The position numbers were made by a program, and so were the translations under genes. A stretch of 64,000 nucleotides of DNA from Candidatus Lokiarchaeota archaeon (GTDB taxonomy: Archaea; Asgardarchaeota; Thorarchaeia; Thorarchaeales; Thorarchaeaceae). Shown piece by piece: positions 44,076-53,389 of this stretch (position 1 is the first letter of the stretch; each line of letters starts with the position of its first letter). The DNA lies in assembly GCA_014730275.1 (NCBI GenBank), contig WJIL01000014.1, forward strand, positions 1-64,000, given 5' to 3'. The notes beneath the pieces were generated by a model that saw only the letters and a list, made by a program, of their open reading frames with translations, made no database searches and was not told where the DNA came from.

Positions 44076-44591
44076 CTAAAACATGTCATAAGACACAATT
44101 TCGTCAAGGGGTCTTCTGTTGCTCGTTTTCTCCTCATCGGGATAACCCATCGAAACCGAACATACTACTCGGAATTTATCTGGAATTTCGAGGACTTCCT
44201 TAAACTTGTCTTCGTAAGGAGTGTCTCGCACGCCCATCCAACAGGTACCGAGACCCTGGTCGTACGCAGCTAGAAGCATGTTCATTATGGCATTATGAGG
44301 ATCGCAGAGATGATACTTCTGATGTCTGTCAGGATCTCCAAGAGCAACGATAACAACCGGAGATTCTGCCATGAATCCTCCGTAACTGTGAATATCTGCT
44401 AATTTCTTGCGAGTATCTTCATCCGTTACCACAATGAAATGCCAAGGTTGTTTGTTTGACGCTGAAGGCGCCCAACGCCCCGCCTCCAAAACCTTCTCGA
44501 TTTTCTCTTGTTCAACCTCTTTGGATTTGTAGCTTCTGATGCTCCGCCTATGGCGAATCGCTTCCAGTGTATCCATTTTCATCACATTCAC
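44076..44591 (-). CDS. Nitroreductase-family flavoprotein
   Basis: The 171-residue protein has the nitroreductase FMN-binding start RRSIRSYKSKEV, APSASNKQPWHFIVV, and the helix NMLLAAYDQGLGTCWMG. It is shorter than typical family members, as many archaeal forms are. Family members reduce nitro groups or quinones, or act as flavin reductases, using NAD(P)H. The physiological substrate is not evident. Confidence 0.85.
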   Translation of the reverse strand: MNVMKMDTLEAIRHRRSIRSYKSKEVEQEKIEKVLEAGRWAPSASNKQPWHFIVVTDEDTRKKLADIHSYGGFMAESPVVIVALGDPDRHQKYHLCDPHNAIMNMLLAAYDQGLGTCWMGVRDTPYEDKFKEVLEIPDKFRVVCSVSMGYPDEEKTSNRRPLDEIVSYDMF

Positions 44592-44707
44592 TATTGCTAA
44601 CCGCGGCCTAATGAAATCATTCCTATACCGAAGAATTCCAATCTTCTAAGAAAGAATGTAAGAGCTGGCATAATAGAAAATGCCAGCTCAACTAAAAACA
44701 CTCTAAC

Positions 44708-47700
44708 TCAGGACCTCCTCCTTTTCATAATGACCACCATGATAACTACAACTACCGCAGCGGCACCACCAACCAAAATCATCAACAGGGGGTCAAAAGC
44801 GGTTGGGGGTGGTATAGTTGTTGTTTGTGATGTGGTTGTGGTAATCTCTCCGTTCATCACTTCGGTTCCACGAATCACGACATGATGCTCGCTGTGAACG
44901 TAAGAGAAATGAAGTATCGATGCGCTTTCATTGATTTCAACCTCATATACGGTTTCTTCTTCATCGATAAGTACCTCCCATTGACTTGGTTCAGCATATA
45001 GCAGGTCCCGGGGTATTGTGATATTGCAGAAACCCTGAGTGCCGTCAGGCCCAACAATGTCGAACTCTATAGCCCCTTCGTCTTCGATGAAAGTTGGATT
45101 GGTTACTTCAGAGGTACTCCGGAATCCAATACTGTATTCTAAGTCTGGGATAGTCCATTGGAAAATGTTCGGGAAGATGTTTGGGTCCAGTGGGTCTGAA
45201 CGAAAATCAATTTCCCAGCCATCGTTGTATCCATCGCCATCCGTGTCTTCCAGAACACAGAGTGTATGGTTAATCAAGTGGCTGTACCCCCGATAGGTGG
45301 TATTAGCGTCACCTAACGTTGACGATGTGTAACCAGGTACTACCCAGTGTACTTCGTAGGCATCAGACAATGAATCATTATCAAAGTCCGTATCGATGCC
45401 ATCAAGATAGGCATCGCTATTTTGGTCTGCGTTAAACATGTCAGTACCGAGAGGATGCCATGGCCATGCGGGGTCTTGGTACTCATGGACTTCAAAGCCG
45501 TCGTAAATGCCATCATCATCGGAATCATAATCCAACACATTTACGATTCCATCCAAATCATAGTCACCAAGCGGGCCATGACTAGGATTACCGCTTTCAC
45601 TCATCCGTTCGCTACAAAGTACTACTTCCTCGTGGTCAGTGATACCGTCAGCATCCGTATCATTGTTGAGCGGATCCAAAGAGACCTTTATTGGGCCTTC
45701 ATAGGCTATGTAATCAACCAGTTCCTCGTAATCCGTGAGACCATCAAGATCGCTATCTGGGTGAAGCGGATTCGTCCCATTCATGAGCTCATAGTAATCA
45801 TTTAGACCATCGAAATCACTATCTATCTCTGTTGCGTCGGTGAATCTCTTGTTCTCTGGCATCGATGTATTGGTTGTTATAGTGAAGTTCGCATCTGCAT
45901 CAAAGGTCTCGAAGGTTTCGTTTGCGACAGACACCGGGACAAACAGCTCTGTCCAATCATCGAGGCCGTCCATATCAGTATCTTGCACGAGCATGTCGGT
46001 ACTGGATTGTACTTCCTCCCAATCACTGACGCCGTCTCTGTCGTAGTCTAGGTAATGCCAGATATCGGGGACGTTTTCCCAGGTATCAGTGAACCTGTTC
46101 TCCATGTAGTCAATCTCATCGACGTCAGGCCAGTTATCTGCATCGGTATCATCTGTAAGTGGAGACAATACAATATCCTTTTCCAGACCATCATCAAGCC
46201 CATCAGAATCTGTGTCGGCTTCTGCCGGATGTGTCTGAAAGCGAGCACGATATGGGTCCGGTGCGGAATACAAAATCTTGGGGATATAATCATCGTCTTC
46301 TTCTTGGATTGGTTCGTCTATTTCAGTCGAGCCGGGAGCAACCCTCCTGTCCAAGGCCCAGTTCCAGCCAAAGTATTCCTCGCCGTCCGTAAGGCCGTCA
46401 TCGTCGCTGTCTGGATCATTTGGATCTGTGAAATAGGTTACATTGCCTTGATACAAGATATAGAGTGACCCTTCTTCTACTTCTGTTGGATCAGCCAAAC
46501 CATCATTGTCAGTATCTCGCCGAAGAGGGTTCGTCGAATAATCATGGACCTCGGGACCGTCCCACAGCGAGTCCTCATCGGAGTCTTTCACCAATGGAAA
46601 ACTGCCTATTTCGACCTCATGCCCGTCAAGAAGCCCGTCCTCATCGGTATCGTTATTCAGCGGGTCAGTTCCTATCCTCAGCTCAAAACCATCCAACAAA
46701 CCATCATTATCGATATCCGAGTTATTGAGATAGTGGAGAGACGCAATGGTATCATTTGAAATTCCTCGCGTCAGGTTGAAGTACTGGACTTCTCGCCCGT
46801 CCGGCAAGTAGTCATTGTCTGTGTCGGGTTCTGAGCAATTGGCATGGAAGAAGAGGGCATCTCTAGTATTTTCTATACCGTCACCATCGGAATCTTCCGA
46901 TACTGGATTTGTGCCTTCATTGTATTCAGTAGCATCAGTTAGACCATCACTATCAGAGTCATTATTTAATGGACTAGTTGGAGTGGGATTGAGTGGTTTG
47001 CAGTCTGATAGACCAAATGGCCATTGTACCCAAGTGTTACCCTGTATCTCTCCATAATCAGTGAAGTCGCCCGGGTTGCCGTTGTTCATTACAGCATTCT
47101 GTTCAGTAGTACTGATTACTCCATCATCGTTAATGTCAAAGTCCCCATCCGTATCTATATCCGTTGGATCTGTGCCATAAAGAAATTCCTCGCCGTCCAG
47201 TAGTCCTTCTCCGTCAACGTCAGGGTTCAGTATGCTCAGAACCGCATCAGGGATAGGATACTCGTTGACCCACCAATCGTACTCGAATTTGTCCATTAGG
47301 CCATCGGAATCTGAATCATTCTTGCATGGATGTGGATGTGGGCTCTCAATGTCGGGGCCTCCAAATATCCATTCTTCCAAATCTGTGAAACCATCGAAGT
47401 CAGTATCTTTCAGCGAAGGGTCAGTCTTTATGATGCCAGCCCAATGCACGCTATTCATTCCTTTGAGCTCTTGCTTATCATTGAGTCCATCGTTATCGCT
47501 ATCGGTATCCATGATACAAGGCTCACCATCGTTGTCATAATCAGCCAATGGGTCAAGTCCAGCTGCATAGAAGAGGGCCAGTTCTTCGTAGTCATTTAAG
47601 CCATCGTCATCTGTGTCATTATCAAGCGGATTAGTGAAGTAGTTCAACAACTCATTACCGTCGTACAGGAGATCATTGTCAGTGTCCGCCAGCGTTGGAT

Positions 47701-49468
47701 CAAGGCCCATAGAAATCTCCAAGTCGTCCCAAAGCCCATCATCATCAAGATCTAAATTGGCATGATTCTGGTTTGCTGGTTTGCTACCACCTGAGCCTTG
47801 GATTTCAAGAAACGGGATTGTTTCCTTCCAGCTTTTTGTCACATCGAACTTGAAAATCCAGAAAAGCGATGCGTAGAACTTGAAGAATAGATTGTAGAAC
47901 AAACCAACCTTGAAGGAGCTCCCCTTGTGACCAAAAGCCGCCTGGGCTAGAATTCCTGTCTTTGCTTTCAATTTCACACCAAGCTTGATGAAATCCAAGG
48001 GAAGACTGACGCCAATCGCATTTTTGATATACGAAGCTGGTGATGGAAGGCTCAGTGATATATCAAGACCAAATCCAACTTTCAGAGTCACATCCTGGCC
48101 TGAGGCCTCAGTTGTTGCGTTGTAGTTCATACCTAGTGCAAGAGAGAGGTAATTAACGAGATTGACCTTCATATTCAGGACATTCATAATTGCGGTAACC
48201 GTTCTGCCCGTTCCCGGAATCAGATAATCCAGAAATGTGGCTAGAGGGATTCCAAGCTCAAATCCAATCTCTATTGAAAGCGAACCACCCATGAAGTTGA
48301 ATGGATTACCAGCAATGGTTGGATTGGCATCAGCTATTTGTTGAAGAAAATTACCAATTCGCAGTGTTGCACTTAGTTTCGGAGTAAGTTTGAGTTCAAC
48401 AGAGTATCCTGAAGCTTCCATGACCTTCTTCAGACCTGTAACTTCTGCAAGGTCAAGAGCACCATCCTCAGCTTGCACCGCGAATACCAAATCAACATAA
48501 TCAGGCATGTACCAGGGTCCAGAGCCGATTCGGGGGGTTACATCGAAATCCAGGGGAATATCAAAGGGAAATTCACCTGTGTTCTTGTTCCCCTTGCCCA
48601 TTTCTTCCATTTCAAGTTCTCCACGATCTGTTGTTCCGCCATTCACCTTCGCTTCATCAACTTCGATATGGGTTGAATTCGTTGTGAACCAATCATTGTA
48701 TTTGAAACCAGTAAGAAGCAAAAGCGACATGAAAACATCCACAATCCAGCCCCAAGGTCCACGCGAGTCAGTTTCGTTTTGCCCATAGTCTATATAGAAA
48801 CCGTCTAAGGGCTCTTGAGGGTTCATAGAACGCTGGATGATTGTATTCAGATTTGTTAGAAGATACAGCGAGGTGATGTCGAAAAGGTCTTGAACAAGAG
48901 ATTCCGGTACTGGATTTGCTGAATCTTTTAAGATTTGATAGATTGAACACAAAGCTCCCAGAAGAGCTATTTCAGCATCTATAGAGCCCTTCAATCCAAC
49001 AACCCTGCAATGATTCACCATTTCTTCAAGAACATTGGAATAGCAGACTTGGAAGACATGATTCTCAACAGATGAATCATTCAATAGATAACTAAGCTGT
49101 TGCCATGAAAGAATATCCGAATTGATATGCATTCCACCTTCAGTCCCATGAAAGAAATAGACATTTAGCCAGGAATCAATGAGTTGTTCTTTGGCCAATG
49201 CAATCGTGGTTTCTACAGGAACTAGTTCTATTGATAGTTGTGAGGGTGATAATTGCCTTTCAATTCTCCTTGCAGCTTTTCTATTGGTTGCATCTGACGG
49301 ATTGAATAGAACTCTGACCAGGTATTCATCATCTCTAGGACTAGATTCTATCTCAGAAAAAAATGGGTTGAAATCCGGTCGAACACTTGTTTCGAAGTTA
49401 AAAAAGGCTACAATCGGATTGCTCAACAGTGATAGAATAAGCAGTGAAGAGTATAATTTCACTCTCAT
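44708..49468 (-). CDS. Giant surface protein: caspase-like domain, TSP3 calcium repeats, C-terminal anchor
   Basis: The 1586-residue protein has a signal peptide (to about residue 22), then a domain with a His in VYFFHGTEGG (H107) and a Cys in VFQVCYSN (C142), the His-Cys arrangement of caspase/C25-like peptidases. Residues 330-570 show alternating hydrophobic strands without obvious TM helices. From about 580 to 1440 run some twenty-plus Ca-binding TSP3-type repeats (D-x-D-x-DG-x-x-D). A folded domain, Thr-rich stalk, DPLL motif and TM helix ending MKRRRS close the protein. Peptidase activity is a hypothesis. Confidence 0.75.
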   Translation of the reverse strand: MRVKLYSSLLILSLLSNPIVAFFNFETSVRPDFNPFFSEIESSPRDDEYLVRVLFNPSDATNRKAARRIERQLSPSQLSIELVPVETTIALAKEQLIDSWLNVYFFHGTEGGMHINSDILSWQQLSYLLNDSSVENHVFQVCYSNVLEEMVNHCRVVGLKGSIDAEIALLGALCSIYQILKDSANPVPESLVQDLFDITSLYLLTNLNTIIQRSMNPQEPLDGFYIDYGQNETDSRGPWGWIVDVFMSLLLLTGFKYNDWFTTNSTHIEVDEAKVNGGTTDRGELEMEEMGKGNKNTGEFPFDIPLDFDVTPRIGSGPWYMPDYVDLVFAVQAEDGALDLAEVTGLKKVMEASGYSVELKLTPKLSATLRIGNFLQQIADANPTIAGNPFNFMGGSLSIEIGFELGIPLATFLDYLIPGTGRTVTAIMNVLNMKVNLVNYLSLALGMNYNATTEASGQDVTLKVGFGLDISLSLPSPASYIKNAIGVSLPLDFIKLGVKLKAKTGILAQAAFGHKGSSFKVGLFYNLFFKFYASLFWIFKFDVTKSWKETIPFLEIQGSGGSKPANQNHANLDLDDDGLWDDLEISMGLDPTLADTDNDLLYDGNELLNYFTNPLDNDTDDDGLNDYEELALFYAAGLDPLADYDNDGEPCIMDTDSDNDGLNDKQELKGMNSVHWAGIIKTDPSLKDTDFDGFTDLEEWIFGGPDIESPHPHPCKNDSDSDGLMDKFEYDWWVNEYPIPDAVLSILNPDVDGEGLLDGEEFLYGTDPTDIDTDGDFDINDDGVISTTEQNAVMNNGNPGDFTDYGEIQGNTWVQWPFGLSDCKPLNPTPTSPLNNDSDSDGLTDATEYNEGTNPVSEDSDGDGIENTRDALFFHANCSEPDTDNDYLPDGREVQYFNLTRGISNDTIASLHYLNNSDIDNDGLLDGFELRIGTDPLNNDTDEDGLLDGHEVEIGSFPLVKDSDEDSLWDGPEVHDYSTNPLRRDTDNDGLADPTEVEEGSLYILYQGNVTYFTDPNDPDSDDDGLTDGEEYFGWNWALDRRVAPGSTEIDEPIQEEDDDYIPKILYSAPDPYRARFQTHPAEADTDSDGLDDGLEKDIVLSPLTDDTDADNWPDVDEIDYMENRFTDTWENVPDIWHYLDYDRDGVSDWEEVQSSTDMLVQDTDMDGLDDWTELFVPVSVANETFETFDADANFTITTNTSMPENKRFTDATEIDSDFDGLNDYYELMNGTNPLHPDSDLDGLTDYEELVDYIAYEGPIKVSLDPLNNDTDADGITDHEEVVLCSERMSESGNPSHGPLGDYDLDGIVNVLDYDSDDDGIYDGFEVHEYQDPAWPWHPLGTDMFNADQNSDAYLDGIDTDFDNDSLSDAYEVHWVVPGYTSSTLGDANTTYRGYSHLINHTLCVLEDTDGDGYNDGWEIDFRSDPLDPNIFPNIFQWTIPDLEYSIGFRSTSEVTNPTFIEDEGAIEFDIVGPDGTQGFCNITIPRDLLYAEPSQWEVLIDEEETVYEVEINESASILHFSYVHSEHHVVIRGTEVMNGEITTTTSQTTTIPPPTAFDPLLMILVGGAAAVVVVIMVVIMKRRRS

Positions 49469-49644
49469 AGCATCACGCGGCTTAAAACCTAATAGATATT
49501 CGACTATATATCCGTTGAGGAGAGAGTTTCGCGAGCAAATAACAATGAAAAAACGAGAGACTTGTCCTTAAATCGAGAGAAAACTGGTGATATTCCAAAA
49601 AGCTCTTAGCCTAAAGCCAGTAGTTCGGAAAATCAACAGCGGAT

Positions 49645-51087
49645 GTGACCCGATTGTTCGTTAAGACAAACAAGAAATGGCTCACCAGTGTAGGTATTGA
49701 CATCGGGTCAAGTACTTCGCACATCGTCTTCAGCAAGCTGCTTCTTGAGAAAGACCCAGCTAGTAGCACTGAGAAATTCAGAGTTACCGAGCGCGAAATA
49801 ACCTATTCTGGACCGATTCATCTAACACCTTTTTCCGATCCAGAGACGGTAGATTTGGAGAAACTGACAGATATACTTGCAGTTGATTACGAATCAGCAG
49901 GCATCAACACATATGATATCGACACAGGAGCTGTAATCATAACGGGGGAAACTGCGAAGAAACAGAACGCAGAAACCATTGTTGAAGAAATCGCTGGAGA
50001 AGCCGGAGCATTTGTGGCTGCTACGGCTGGACCAAACTTCGAATCGGTGTTAGCTGCACATGGATCAGGAGCAGTCTCCAGAAGTGAGGTTATTGAGGGC
50101 ACGGTGATGAACGTAGATATTGGTGGGGGGTCATCGAATATTGCTGTCTGCAGAAATGGACGAGTAGTTGATACCGCAGCAATCAATGTTGGAGGTCGCC
50201 TTTTAGCCACCGATTCATCTGGATTCATTGCTCGCTTAGAGGACACAGGCAAAGAGCTGGGAAAACATCTGGGGCTTGAACTTGAACTCTCCAAGAGAAT
50301 CAGTGAAGACCACAAAATGACTATGGCCAATGAGCTCGCTGATACACTCTTTGACTGTCTTACAGGGAGACTGGAGAAACCGCTTACACAGCAGCTTCTC
50401 ATGACTGAAGCGCTTGAGGTCACAACTGGAATCGATGAAGTTTCGTTCTCGGGCGGGGTCGCTGAGTATATTTATGATATCCATGACAAAACGTACAATG
50501 ATCTCGGTACATACCTGGGCACGGCGATTAAGAAACGGGTATCTCAACTAGCAGCCAATTTTACGAAGCCAACACAAACAATCAGAGCCACTGTCATTGG
50601 AGCTGGTCAGGCCAGCCTTGAGGTTTCTGGTTCAAGTACGTTCCTATCTGCGGACATAGAGTATCCAATACGTAACTTGCCAATTGTGGTACCCCAGATT
50701 CCCTCAGGCTACCCAACGGAGAAGCAAATTGCAGCCGCCATTACAGACTCGTTAGCAAGGTTTGACATTGAGGAAGGGAAACAGCAAGTGGCACTGGCGT
50801 TCAACGGCACAGTCAAACCATCTTATGACCACCTCGCAACCTTTTCCAAGGGAGTTGTCTCCGCTCTTGAAAAGACGGTGGAGAAACGTGATCCAATCCT
50901 TATGATATTCAGCAATGATGTGGGCAACTCTGTTGGCAATGTTATGAAAAGGGAGACGGATATAGAAAATCAGATCCTCTCGATAGATGAAATATCTGTT
51001 CAGGAAGGAGATTTCATAGACATCGGGGAGCCGGTCATTGAGAATGCGGTTGTACCCGTTATCATCAAGAAGCTTGTGTTTGCTTGA
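49645..51087 (+). CDS. eutA: EutA-like ethanolamine ammonia-lyase reactivating factor
   Basis: The 480-residue protein has the actin/Hsp70-like ATPase pattern of EutA: GIDIGSSTSHIVFSK at the N-terminus, SGPIHLTPF, and a second phosphate loop NVDIGGGSSNIAV. EutA reactivates B12-dependent ethanolamine ammonia-lyase by exchanging damaged cobalamin. No eutB/eutC, microcompartment or B12 genes are in the window, so its partner is elsewhere or different. The start is GTG 49645. Only a weak ribosome site is visible. Confidence 0.75.
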   Translation: MTRLFVKTNKKWLTSVGIDIGSSTSHIVFSKLLLEKDPASSTEKFRVTEREITYSGPIHLTPFSDPETVDLEKLTDILAVDYESAGINTYDIDTGAVIITGETAKKQNAETIVEEIAGEAGAFVAATAGPNFESVLAAHGSGAVSRSEVIEGTVMNVDIGGGSSNIAVCRNGRVVDTAAINVGGRLLATDSSGFIARLEDTGKELGKHLGLELELSKRISEDHKMTMANELADTLFDCLTGRLEKPLTQQLLMTEALEVTTGIDEVSFSGGVAEYIYDIHDKTYNDLGTYLGTAIKKRVSQLAANFTKPTQTIRATVIGAGQASLEVSGSSTFLSADIEYPIRNLPIVVPQIPSGYPTEKQIAAAITDSLARFDIEEGKQQVALAFNGTVKPSYDHLATFSKGVVSALEKTVEKRDPILMIFSNDVGNSVGNVMKRETDIENQILSIDEISVQEGDFIDIGEPVIENAVVPVIIKKLVFA

Positions 51088-51124
51088 ATCAGGTCTCAGG
51101 AACCTAGGCTATCGATTCCAAACA

Positions 51125-52042
51125 ATGGAAAATCTAATACGGGACTGGAAAACGATTCCAAGTATGGAAGCTCGTGTTAGGCCTCTACGTAAGGATGACA
51201 TAGACGATGTGTTAGCTATATCCAAACAGATTTGGCATGGCCATGATTATGTGCCAGGTGTCATAGAAGATTGGCTGAAGGATCCAAATTCGTATACTAT
51301 AGGCGTTGTAGTCGATGGGACTTTGATCGGAATCAGCAACCTCCGCTTGATTGAAAACGGTAAGACAGGGTGGATGGAAGGGCTCAGAGTCCATCCGGAT
51401 TACAGGGGTCAGGGCTATGCGAATCTTCTAACAGATGGGCTAGTTGAACATGCGATTTCAGTAGGAGTTCCGCGTCTCAGATACACAACGGTAGTCGAAA
51501 ACAAAGCGTCAATGGCACTGGCTTCGCGGGCGGGTCTAGAAGAAGTTTTTCGAATGATTGTGTTCTGGGCGGAAATTCCTGGTTCGATTGATGAAAGGCA
51601 ATCTATAGCTATTGACCAAGTATCTGCTGAGGAGATCATAGAATCCATGGATGAATATGCAGGAATCATGCCTGCCCCAATAATTGTCTATGATTGGAAA
51701 GCCAAGGATTTGACAGCTGAATCTCTAAGAGAACTCGGAGAGGACCGCAGTTTCTGGGAAACTAAGATTGATACAGGAAGGGCGCTATCATTTGGCGGAC
51801 ACAGGTATGAGGAAAGTGAGGACGCATGGAGCTGCACCGTCTACTCTAATGATGAGGATCTAGCAGAAGCTCACATGCTTCATCATTTGCGTATCGCTAA
51901 ATCAAAGGGATTGACAACCGTCGTGGTTATCTTGAACAGGAAATTCCAGCAGCTCGTAGAAGAGTTGAGCTGGTTGGAAGAAACCGAGAGGTTCAGGGAA
52001 GTAGTACTCATGGAACGGAAGTTGCGGGACCACTCGGACTAA
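51125..52042 (+). CDS. GNAT-family N-acetyltransferase with C-terminal extension
   Basis: The N-terminal half shows GNAT motifs: RPLRKDDIDDVLAISKQI, GWMEGLRVHPDYRGQGYA (acetyl-CoA pyrophosphate loop RGQGYA) and NKASMALASRAGLEE. The C-terminal 150 residues may be a second degenerate acetyltransferase-like domain. The frame is open from 51038, inside eutA, but the first Met with family-like context is ATG 51125 (or 51164). Without a clear ribosome site the start is uncertain. The acceptor is unknown. Confidence 0.75.
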   Translation: MENLIRDWKTIPSMEARVRPLRKDDIDDVLAISKQIWHGHDYVPGVIEDWLKDPNSYTIGVVVDGTLIGISNLRLIENGKTGWMEGLRVHPDYRGQGYANLLTDGLVEHAISVGVPRLRYTTVVENKASMALASRAGLEEVFRMIVFWAEIPGSIDERQSIAIDQVSAEEIIESMDEYAGIMPAPIIVYDWKAKDLTAESLRELGEDRSFWETKIDTGRALSFGGHRYEESEDAWSCTVYSNDEDLAEAHMLHHLRIAKSKGLTTVVVILNRKFQQLVEELSWLEETERFREVVLMERKLRDHSD

Positions 52043-52053
52043 TGCTCTCAGTC

Positions 52054-53286
52054 TTACGCCGTAGCAGTTTCTTGTTCTTCTCTGTCGCTCCAAATATTGA
52101 GTCTGCTTGTGGTCAGCCTTGATTTGAGTACATATGTAAGCGGAATCGTAATTTCTTCAGGCCTTTTTGGGGGTTCTTCTCTAGGTTTCACAACAGGCTT
52201 GATTTTTCGTTCATCCGAAGTCTTCTCCGTGAAAAGGAAGGACACCTTCTCAGGATAATACAATGTAATTGCGCCAAGAACAAATAGGATTGGAGTTGGA
52301 ATCGGTACCACAAGGAAGGGTGGAAAATACATGAACAAATCCATCATGCTAAAGACAAGGAGAGACCATGCAACACTGAGAATCCCCATTCGCAATGCTC
52401 GTTTTCTTGTGTCCAATCCATAGATGAATTTGATCAATCTATAGGCGAAAAACAAACGGGGGATACCCAGCAAGGAAGAATAGAACATTGTCAAAAAGGG
52501 AGGAATCCAAATTTCCAGTGAGACCAAGGAATCCAGAGAAATCGTCAAAAAAAGAGACACAAGAGAAATTCCTGGAGATTCGATGTATGGTCCTGCCCTA
52601 AAAATTCCCATGAAAGGAACAAAGAATAGGAGCATGAATATCAAATAGCTGAGTCGATGAGTGTTGAGCGATTTATCATCGGGTTGCTCAAGACCGAGTT
52701 TACTCGTAGGAAGACTGTCAACCCACTGCATGATTTGAGGCAGGATAACAAGGAAAAGCAAAGGTAAGAGGCCAAATGATGTACCGCTGATTAGACCGAT
52801 GGATGGAGATCCAATAATCCGCATCTCCTGCCAAGGGGGTCTCAACAGCCAGAGTACAAAAGGAACCACAATACCAACGATAGTGGTTAGCAATATGGCC
52901 AAAAATGTATACTTCAAAGGAATGTGGCGTTCCGGATTCTTGTCGCGCAGATATGAAATTGCTAATGACGGTAATGACAGGATTACTGCTAACACAAGAA
53001 CCCAGTAGATAGGATCGAAATGCGCCTGCAAGCTTAAGGGGGAAATGCTGATGTTGAAGCTTGCAAAAATCAGCTCGAAGCTAAAGGTATTGTCTTGAAA
53101 TCCAAAATGGACAGGAATAGCAACAAGCAAAACGAACTTGAGCAAGGTTTTCAACGCAGGGTGCAATCTATGGTATTTCTGAGCAATGAGAGTTCGGAAG
53201 CCCTCTGTGTAGGAATCCACTAAAGGGTCATGTTGAAGCCATCTGTCTTCCTTCGTATCAGAGTTTGTTTCATCTTCAGCTAGCAA
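52054..53286 (-). CDS. Multi-pass membrane protein, tandem paralogue A
   Basis: The 410-residue protein has about eight to nine transmembrane helices, a short hydrophilic N-terminus ending in DPLVDSYTEGFRTL, and a cytoplasmic C-terminus with a TSRLNIW motif. The gene at 53390-54622 has the same length and matching motifs (DPLLDSNG, FPRLLFAYRLI, TSRLNIW), so the two are tandem duplicates. No known family is recognised. The 103-bp gap is consistent with co-transcription from the copy upstream. Confidence 0.65.
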   Translation of the reverse strand: MLAEDETNSDTKEDRWLQHDPLVDSYTEGFRTLIAQKYHRLHPALKTLLKFVLLVAIPVHFGFQDNTFSFELIFASFNISISPLSLQAHFDPIYWVLVLAVILSLPSLAISYLRDKNPERHIPLKYTFLAILLTTIVGIVVPFVLWLLRPPWQEMRIIGSPSIGLISGTSFGLLPLLFLVILPQIMQWVDSLPTSKLGLEQPDDKSLNTHRLSYLIFMLLFFVPFMGIFRAGPYIESPGISLVSLFLTISLDSLVSLEIWIPPFLTMFYSSLLGIPRLFFAYRLIKFIYGLDTRKRALRMGILSVAWSLLVFSMMDLFMYFPPFLVVPIPTPILFVLGAITLYYPEKVSFLFTEKTSDERKIKPVVKPREEPPKRPEEITIPLTYVLKSRLTTSRLNIWSDREEQETATA

Positions 53287-53389
53287 TAGCTATCCCTCCA
53301 CTATGAACCACCAAAGAGAAGCCTATTGAATCTGATGGATTTTCCTAGATACCCCTTCATTATGAACAATCATTCTGTGTGGATTGTAT

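Noticed and set aside
51038-51124. N-terminal extension of the GNAT protein
   Set aside because: It overlaps the end of eutA and reads as its shadow; GNAT-like sequence begins only after ATG 51125.
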